From Phoronis australis (lineage: Eukaryota > Phoronida > Phoronidae): 64,000 nt of DNA. Position 1 is the stretch's first letter. Each line of letters begins with the position of its first letter. The DNA lies in NCBI GenBank assembly GCA_002633005.1, contig NMRA01000256.1, positions 52,139 through 116,138 on the forward strand. The letters run 5' to 3'. Below are positions 58,901-64,000 of the stretch, piece by piece. A program made the translations under genes and the position numbers. Below the pieces are notes generated by a model. That model made no database searches. It was not told the origin of the DNA and saw nothing but the letters and a program-made list of their open reading frames with translations.

Positions 58901-61764
58901 CTGAAGTGCATTTCACTTAGTGGAGGTTGCCTGTGTTGGAAGTGATGGTTGTTTGTATGTTTTCTAAACTCAAATGTTTTTTCAGTGAGGGTCTTACCCC
59001 TACTCCTTGTAACTCAGTGCAAGGAGCACCGGACTCGGAGGACCTTGCTGCCATGGCGCCGGAAAATATGACAAGTTGTTCTGATGCACAAAGTAAAGGT
59101 GATTTCGTGCACACTCAACCCAGAAACGCTCATAAATCGCGCAACAGTGACTTAAGCCAAACGAACAATGACTCATTCGATATCCAGTTTGTCGATTCAG
59201 ACAACGAGGAAACTGAGAGTGGATCAAATAATAACAATCTGCCTTTCCAGAGTTACTGTGATGAATTGCGCAATGATATGGATGCTAACAATCATCTACT
59301 TTTAGAGGAGAGCTTGAAGAAAAATAGGAACTATGATAGCACAGGCTCGTTCAACATCGTCTTTGAGAAATCTTATGGCGGGGCTGACAAAAGCAGCAAT
59401 GCCGACTCAGTCATTTGTGAGGAGCACTTGGAGGATCTCACCAATGACAGTCGAGAGTCGGTCAATCTCAGTATAAGTCCTAAATCCTTTTCCGTGTCTT
59501 CTCATGGGCGTCGCAGATTTCCCCGGAGGAATTCGGACAGCGAGCCAAATCTACCGTTGGTCGCTGGGAGACTGTGGAAGACATCGCCTGGCAATACCTT
59601 GGAAGATTTCGACGAATCCCTGTCTGTTTTAACTCGGAACACGAGGTCAGATGACGTGGGCGATAAACGTCGCGGTAACCGGGACAAGCGACTTTTCCTT
59701 TACATTCAAATGCAACTGTGTCGGCGTGAGAGTCTGAAAGATTGGCTGAATGCCAATACTTTGAGACGGGATAGGGGGAACTGTCTGGACATCTTTGACC
59801 AGATTGTCAGTGCCATGGAGTACGTGCATGACTCTGGCCTGATGCACAGGGACCTCAAGGTAGGGAAATAAAGTCTATTGGGTTGTTGTACTGCGGCCGC
59901 ACTTTGTTAAATAGGTGAACTTGTGGTCCCCAACACAAAACTATTGTTTATACTTGCGTCTCGCCCACATGCATGTCTAACACGATCCTCTTATTGGCAT
60001 TAATTAAATAATTATAATAAATAATTATAATGAATAATTATAATGAATAATTATAAAAAATAATTATAATGAATAATTATAATGAATAAATATAATGTTG
60101 CTATTGAATAGAAGTGTTTTCTTCTTGCTATCAAAGGATGTTAACTTTTCACTGGGGTGGGCCAGTGTACAAACTGTTTGTTGCGAGGAATCAAAGAACC
60201 AGAAATCTTGACAAAAAGTTATGACTTTTCAGCTTGTTTTGAAGTAGTGCATGATGTGATGTGTTCATTTTACTAACAATGGAATGAAGTGTGTCGAGGG
60301 GCACATCTTAAGTGTAAACAATCCTTAGCATGAAAAATATGTTGTATAAAGCAAGTTATCAATGCAGGGGCACAATTCAAAAACATGATGACTTCAAAGT
60401 TCCTGTTTCACTTAAATTCTCAACACCAGTTTACACTGGTTTTATTAGTTCTGTCAGATTGTACATTCAATGTCCTCTCTGGAACAATGGTATTGTTGCA
60501 ACCAAATGAAATGATTCATTTTTACTTTAAATGTTACTGTTTATTGTCATTGGCTTTTCTGTTAAGTAAACACTTATTGTTTCATATCTGATTTCTCTTC
60601 CTTCAGCCTTCCAACATTTTCTTCTCAATGGACGGCATCATCAAAATTGGCGATTTTGGCCTGGTCACTGCCATGGCGGAATATGACGACGGTCGGCATA
60701 AGTCGTCACATCGCAGCCGCAACAGCAAACACACGGACCAAGTAGGCACACAACTATACATGAGCCCAGAACAGGTGAGCCCAAATATTCTTTTTAAAAA
60801 CAAAATGTTATTTTGGTTGGCCTTGTGAATATTTCCTGGGAGTTGCGTGATGAATACAGTAGCGTTGTGTTGAAGAGGGTGTGAAACATTGGTTAGTGTG
60901 ACATTCATTTCAGCTTTTCTGTTAATATTTGTTGAATTAGGAAAAATCTTGCCATTTGGGATCATTTGAGAAACTCATCCCAGAATGCATCTTCTGATGT
61001 TTTGTTCAAAGATTTTTAAAATTCTAACAGTTAAACGTCCAGATAGTTGTGGTTGGGGACGCCATTCTCACCCCGTGGATTTGGGTTGCGAGTAGTGAGG
61101 TCAGAGGTCGTGCGCGCTGTGTTAAAGGTCAACTTTTTGTCTTTTGTTGCAGATCGCTGGCAAGCCCTACAACTACAAGGTAGACATCTTTGCCATGGGC
61201 CTTATCTTCTTTGAACTTGTCTACCCATTCAGCACACAGATGGAACGCGTGACCACCTTGGTGGATGTGCGGAGAAATGCTTTCCCTCAGAGATTCCGCC
61301 GTGAACTGCCTACCGAGGTATCATGACTGTCTCATTATCACTAATTGATGTCTCGAGTTATTTTAGTATCAATGGTTTACTTTGATTTCAAAATATTTTA
61401 CCACATGAGCTACTTAGACTATAATTATTATTATGGATATTGAGCAGAGGACTCTTGTATTTGCAGACTGCTTTTTGTACTAATGTTGGCCTACCTGAAC
61501 CTTGATCTTGATCAGTTTATGATTCCTGTTCCGCTTCAGGTGTTACCTGAAATTAAACCGTAAAGAAATCCACAAATCTTGTCCCTGGCAGTTCATTGGA
61601 TTCACTCATTTCAGTGTAAGTTCGTCGCACACCTCCTCGCTCACAATCCCAATGACAGGCCAGACATCAGCAACATCCAGGACAGTGAGTTACTTCGGAA
61701 CTACGAGCCACCAAAACCAGTCAAGAAGCACAGAACACGTACAAAGTCCAGTTCTAGTACATAG
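43787..61764 (+). CDS. EIF2AK3: Eukaryotic translation initiation factor 2-alpha kinase 3 (PERK), 17 coding exons, 1079 aa
   Basis: Coding exons are 43787-43980, 49269-49401, 50356-50553, 51011-51150, 52037-52146, 52954-53075, 54011-54152, 55101-55226, 55603-55695, 56090-56225, 56581-56802, 57289-57411, 57816-57959, 58986-59859, 60607-60774, 61153-61317 and 61615-61764. They total 3240 nt with every phase consistent. PERK is a type I ER-membrane kinase. Unfolded protein in the ER lumen makes it dimerise and phosphorylate eIF2-alpha (Ser51 in mammals), lowering translation. The model has signal peptide, luminal beta-propeller-like domain, one membrane span (about 468-484) and a split kinase domain. 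Length is close to the ~1100 residues of vertebrate PERK, and the exon count equals what I recall for the human gene. The first junction uses a GC donor and is the only uncertain join. Confidence 0.95.
45301..45371. repeat. 20-bp tandem repeat, about 3.5 copies
   Basis: Units begin at 45301, 45321, 45341 and 45361 (partial), each close to CCAAACTCTCCGCTGCTGAG. The copies differ by one to four bases. The array lies in EIF2AK3 intron 1. Confidence 0.9.
46768..47167. mobile_element. Possible decayed DNA element with GTTTACAC-type ends
   Basis: The left end reads GTCCCGTTTAGACATCAAC. The right end, on the other strand, reads roughly GTGCTGTTTACACTTACAAAG. The two are similar (11-12 of 16), as expected of diverged terminal inverted repeats. 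The interior is richer in GC than the intron around it, with a 105-codon frame on the plus strand and an overlapping one on the minus strand. No target-site duplication was found. Confidence 0.3.
49269..56225 (+). CDS. EIF2AK3: EIF2AK3 luminal sensor domain (exons 2-10, residues 66-465)
   Basis: Exon 2 carries [17 protein letters not shown] and exon 3 carries [20 protein letters not shown]. These are two of the repeated 'S-x-L-D-G' beta-blade motifs of the PERK/IRE1 luminal fold. Exon 4 has three close cysteines (C180, C187, C190), which could form a disulfide. Exons 5-6 include [13 protein letters not shown] and [10 protein letters not shown]. Exon 8 includes [11 protein letters not shown] and KVKWRPYL. 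The exon 9/10 junction region has MWNYPYDNGFYL. The first base of each intron and all phases agree. This part normally binds BiP and senses unfolded protein. Confidence 0.93.
51328..51480 (-). mobile_element. tRNA-derived SINE, copy 1 (minus strand)
   Basis: Read on the minus strand, the head looks tRNA-like. An A-box-like TGGCTTAGTGGACTGG is followed about 35 nt later by a B-box-like GGTTCCAATTTCC. A short tRNA-unrelated body follows, containing ACTTATACTCACTTGG and CAACAGGTGG. The body matches copy 2 (51591-51712), which defines a family rather than a tRNA gene. It lies in EIF2AK3 intron 4, opposite to the gene. Confidence 0.7.
51591..51712 (+). mobile_element. tRNA-derived SINE, copy 2 (plus strand)
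   Basis: The head has an A-box-like TGGCTCTGCACGGTTAGC and a B-box GGTTCGAGTTGC. The body (ACTTATATTCATTAGGCCAC, then CTACAGGTGG) aligns with the body of copy 1. It is in the opposite orientation to copy 1, about 110 bp away. Confidence 0.7.
56581..56802 (+). CDS. EIF2AK3: EIF2AK3 transmembrane and juxtamembrane exon (exon 11)
   Basis: After WWRE comes the single hydrophobic span [17 protein letters not shown] (about residues 468-484). A basic stop-transfer stretch, [11 protein letters not shown], marks the cytosolic side. The rest is polar and Ser/Glu/Asn-rich (about 495-538), the linker to the kinase. This fits a type I topology with the kinase in the cytosol. Confidence 0.92.
57289..57959 (+). 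CDS. EIF2AK3: EIF2AK3 kinase N-lobe (exons 12-13, residues 540-627)
   Basis: The glycine-rich loop [15 protein letters not shown] begins at residue 550. The ATP-binding lysine is K573 in [11 protein letters not shown]. The alpha-C glutamate is E590 in [12 protein letters not shown]. The [13 protein letters not shown] stretch is typical of eIF2-alpha kinases. All residues needed for ATP binding in this lobe are present. Confidence 0.95.
58262..58425. repeat. Dispersed repeat, copy B
   Basis: This is the counterpart of 37832-37995, in EIF2AK3 intron 13, in the same orientation. The insertion does not touch either splice site. Confidence 0.65.
58986..59859 (+). CDS. EIF2AK3: EIF2AK3 kinase insert plus catalytic loop (exon 14, residues 628-919)
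   Basis: This single 874-nt exon encodes the long, poorly conserved insert that splits PERK kinase domains, about 230 residues rich in Ser, Asn, Asp and Glu (for example [15 protein letters not shown]). The conserved lobe then resumes: [40 protein letters not shown] and the catalytic HRDLK (residues 915-919, D917 the catalytic base). The frame is open upstream of 58986 as well, but the TTTTTTCAG acceptor at 58985 fits the phase of exon 13 exactly. Confidence 0.93.
60001..60096. repeat. AT-rich minisatellite, ~14-bp unit
   Basis: About six units of AATAATTATAATG with small variants in EIF2AK3 intron 14. Each unit contains the self-complementary AATTATAATT-like core, so the array can fold. Confidence 0.9.
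60607..61764 (+). CDS. EIF2AK3: EIF2AK3 kinase C-lobe (exons 15-17, residues 920-1079)
   Basis: PSNIFF follows HRDLK, then [11 protein letters not shown] with the DFG motif at 935-937. The activation segment ends [11 protein letters not shown], with T967 at the position of the autophosphorylated threonine of PERK and 'SPE' in place of APE. Exon 16 carries [20 protein letters not shown], the eIF2-alpha-kinase form of the F-helix region. Exon 17 encodes [13 protein letters not shown] (with the conserved Arg) and a short basic Ser-rich tail before TAG at 61762. The kinase appears fully functional. Confidence 0.95.
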
Positions 61765-62540
61765 CACACAAAGGAGGGGGGTTTGGTGATGTAGTTTTTT
61801 GAAAAAGTGACCCTTGGTATTTCTTCTGGGCTGGACATGATCAAAATTCACAACTTGAAAATTGATTAAATTCTTCACAGTCTGTAATAGTTTGCTGCGA
61901 ATTGTTTTCCGCTGGTCGTGTTTTGCGCAGTGCTGTAAGCAGAGGGTTAGAACCTTGCTATATCTCATACATGGTTGTCTGTTTCGTACAGTTTGTGATC
62001 AAGTTTGAATGTACTAGGTATTTTCCATTTTTGTTTGGCCTGATTTGCACCATTATTTGTATGGAACTGGCTCAACAACTTAAAGAAAATCAGTTTTTAA
62101 AAAGTGTGTTCTGTGGCTTCTGTAGATATCTCAAAGGCTTGTCATATCCCATTAACATGCAGCTGAGGTGGAAAGCTAGGGGTACATGTAGGGGTTAGTA
62201 CAATGGAGAATCATGTGGCAAGCAACACAAATGAAATGTGAGCTGATGTCTCAAATTTGTGAATAAGAATCTGAACATTAAGAAAATCCGTGAATGTCAC
62301 CCTTAATTCGTGAATTATTGATGCAAGTTTTAGGAGTGGAGCAGTGCTACTATGCCGTTAGACAAAATGGCGTCACTGAATTTGGTGATAATGGTTTAAA
62401 ATGACTGAGTCTGATTTCATTGTATTTTCATTTCTGTTATGTTGTATATAGACATTGTGCATAATTGTTACAATTGTTAAGACTTGTTGTAAATATTTTA
62501 TTTTTTAGTCAGAAATAAAACTCTTAAATTTCAAGATTTT
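61765..62540 (+). promoter_or_regulatory. EIF2AK3: EIF2AK3 3' UTR with poly(A) signal
   Basis: The stop codon TAG is at 61762-61764. An AATAAA at 62514-62519 is followed by an AAATTTCAAG then T-rich region, as expected at a cleavage site. This gives a 3' UTR of about 770 nt. An AU-rich stretch with TGTAAATATTTTATTTT (about 62490) precedes it. Confidence 0.6.
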
Positions 62541-64000
62541 TTTTATGTTTGCATTATGCAACTATCAATCACTGTTAACTAAAGTGGTAACAGTAATTTC
62601 TAAATAAGCTATACAAACTTTGACCAGACTCTTGTCAGACGTAATACTTTGACAAACTTCTTGCCAGATTCTTGTTAGTTAAGTCGAATTTTTGACATAA
62701 TTAAAACTGGCAATTTTTTAAACTGAATTTTTTGAAACTTTAGTAGAGTTGAATGGACGTTGCTATGCCTTGCATAGTATGTTGTTGAGATTTGACAGAC
62801 TGTATGGTGCAAAACCGGTCAAGATTTAGTCAGCACTGAAATGAAATACAAGCGAAAAAATTGGTATTTCGTCAAAACTTTTTGATTTTCGATGGTGTCC
62901 AGTTTATTTTGAAAACTAACTGTAGCAGGCTCCATCTGCAGCCATTGTGGCAGGCAGACCTACAAAAAATGCACTCTAAAATTGTTTACATTGTGTGAAC
63001 TCCCGTCACAAAAACATTGCTATTTAGACCACTTCACATGGAATTTTCCTTAAATTGTTCTGGCCATTGTCAGACGAGAGGCTTGGAAAAAACTGGCATT
63101 TTGTTATTGCTCAAGACCAGCTTCCACAAATTAACTAGTCACAGCATCTCATTTTATACTTGCCATTGCCAGCCAAATGGCTGAAATCAAGGACGGTGTC
63201 AACCATTAAATATATTTTCCTCCTCTGCAACAATCAACACTGCATATTGTGACTAGAGATTGATATTTCAAGTGAACGTTACCTCCAAAAACCACTCACC
63301 GACAGTTTTTTAAATAAGACAATAAAGAACAATTCAAGCATCTATAAACCTAAACCAACATCCCATGAAAAAAGTGATCTTTTCATTAACACCACTTACC
63401 GCTGTAAAATTGCTCTCAAATTTAAAGTGATTTGTGGGCTTGCAAACAAAATGACAGTTTGTAATTCCTCAAGACCATGGTCAGTGCATAAAACTCAGTA
63501 ACAAGCCAACTTGTAGATCCCAGTCTAGAGCAATAACAAAATGTCAAGTCTTTCGAAGCACTGCAATCACTTCCAATATGACTAAGGTAAAATTTGAGAT
63601 CAGTTTCACAACAGTACGTGGTCTAAATTAAAATACCGTTCTTGTGATGGGAGATGAGTTTATAGACACTTTAATCATTTGCAACTGCATAGAAATGCAA
63701 TTTGTAATGGAGACAGCAAATAGAAAAGAGAAAAACAAAACTTCACAAAGTTTCATTAATTTTGTTAAAGCATAATCACGAGGATACAACCAACAGGTGG
63801 AGAACAGCAACCTACATGTACATCATCTCACAAACTCGACTTGTACAATGATATGATATTGTATATGTATACAACGCGAACACAAAATGTTACTGATAAA
63901 AGTAATGTTGCTACCTTCCAATCAATGCTGTGGCTAAATCATTAGATTTTTTGGTGTCAAGCGTTACAGGAAGGTTGTGCAACCTCATGCCTATGAATTA
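62541..64000. other. 3' flank of EIF2AK3, no gene recognised
   Basis: AT-rich, with only short unsupported frames on both strands. No repeat or RNA gene was recognised up to the window end. Confidence 0.5.

Noticed and set aside
1-64000. A novel multi-gene system such as a defence cassette or biosynthetic cluster
   Set aside because: Only two host genes are supported, with unrelated roles; the remainder is introns and mobile-element debris.

Overview
This is eukaryotic nuclear DNA, AT-rich, with canonical GT-AG introns of about 0.3-5 kb and many decayed transposable elements. It carries two recognisable protein-coding genes arranged head to head. Gene content, intron density, visible heterozygosity and repeat types fit an invertebrate deuterostome (hemichordate- or echinoderm-like). 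That placement is inference; no species-diagnostic sequence was identified.

Layout. Positions 1-6590 are non-coding: a three-copy repeat family, one small palindromic element, and the 3' flank of gene 1. Gene 1 (minus strand, 27386 down to 6591) is an 18-exon gene for a 653-residue BTB-BACK protein, best matched from memory to BTBD16, a relative of germ cell-less. All exon phases join without a break. Its introns hold a 50-bp tandem array, a 15-bp tandem array, a LINE 3' fragment, and an 886-bp direct duplication that includes one exon. That duplication is joined by a single N and is almost certainly an unmerged-haplotype assembly artefact. The spacer between the two 5' ends (27.4-43.8 kb) is a transposon graveyard: a 2.8-kb element with ~170-bp terminal inverted repeats, a dead L1-like LINE, a 263-bp MITE with a perfect TIR and target-site duplication, palindromes, and a few open frames of unknown status.

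Gene 2 (plus strand, 43787-61764) is EIF2AK3 (PERK), the ER-stress eIF2-alpha kinase. I assemble 17 coding exons into a 1079-residue protein with signal peptide, luminal sensor, one membrane span, split kinase domain with an acidic insert, and intact catalytic motifs. Its first intron appears to use a GC donor. Intron 4 carries two copies of a tRNA-derived SINE in inverted orientation. A poly(A) signal lies at 62514.

The two genes have no known shared pathway; their adjacency looks incidental. I found no RNA gene, CRISPR array, operon or novel multi-gene system. The most useful results are the two complete gene models, the assembly artefact and the TIR elements. All calls come from reading the sequence by eye, without database searches.
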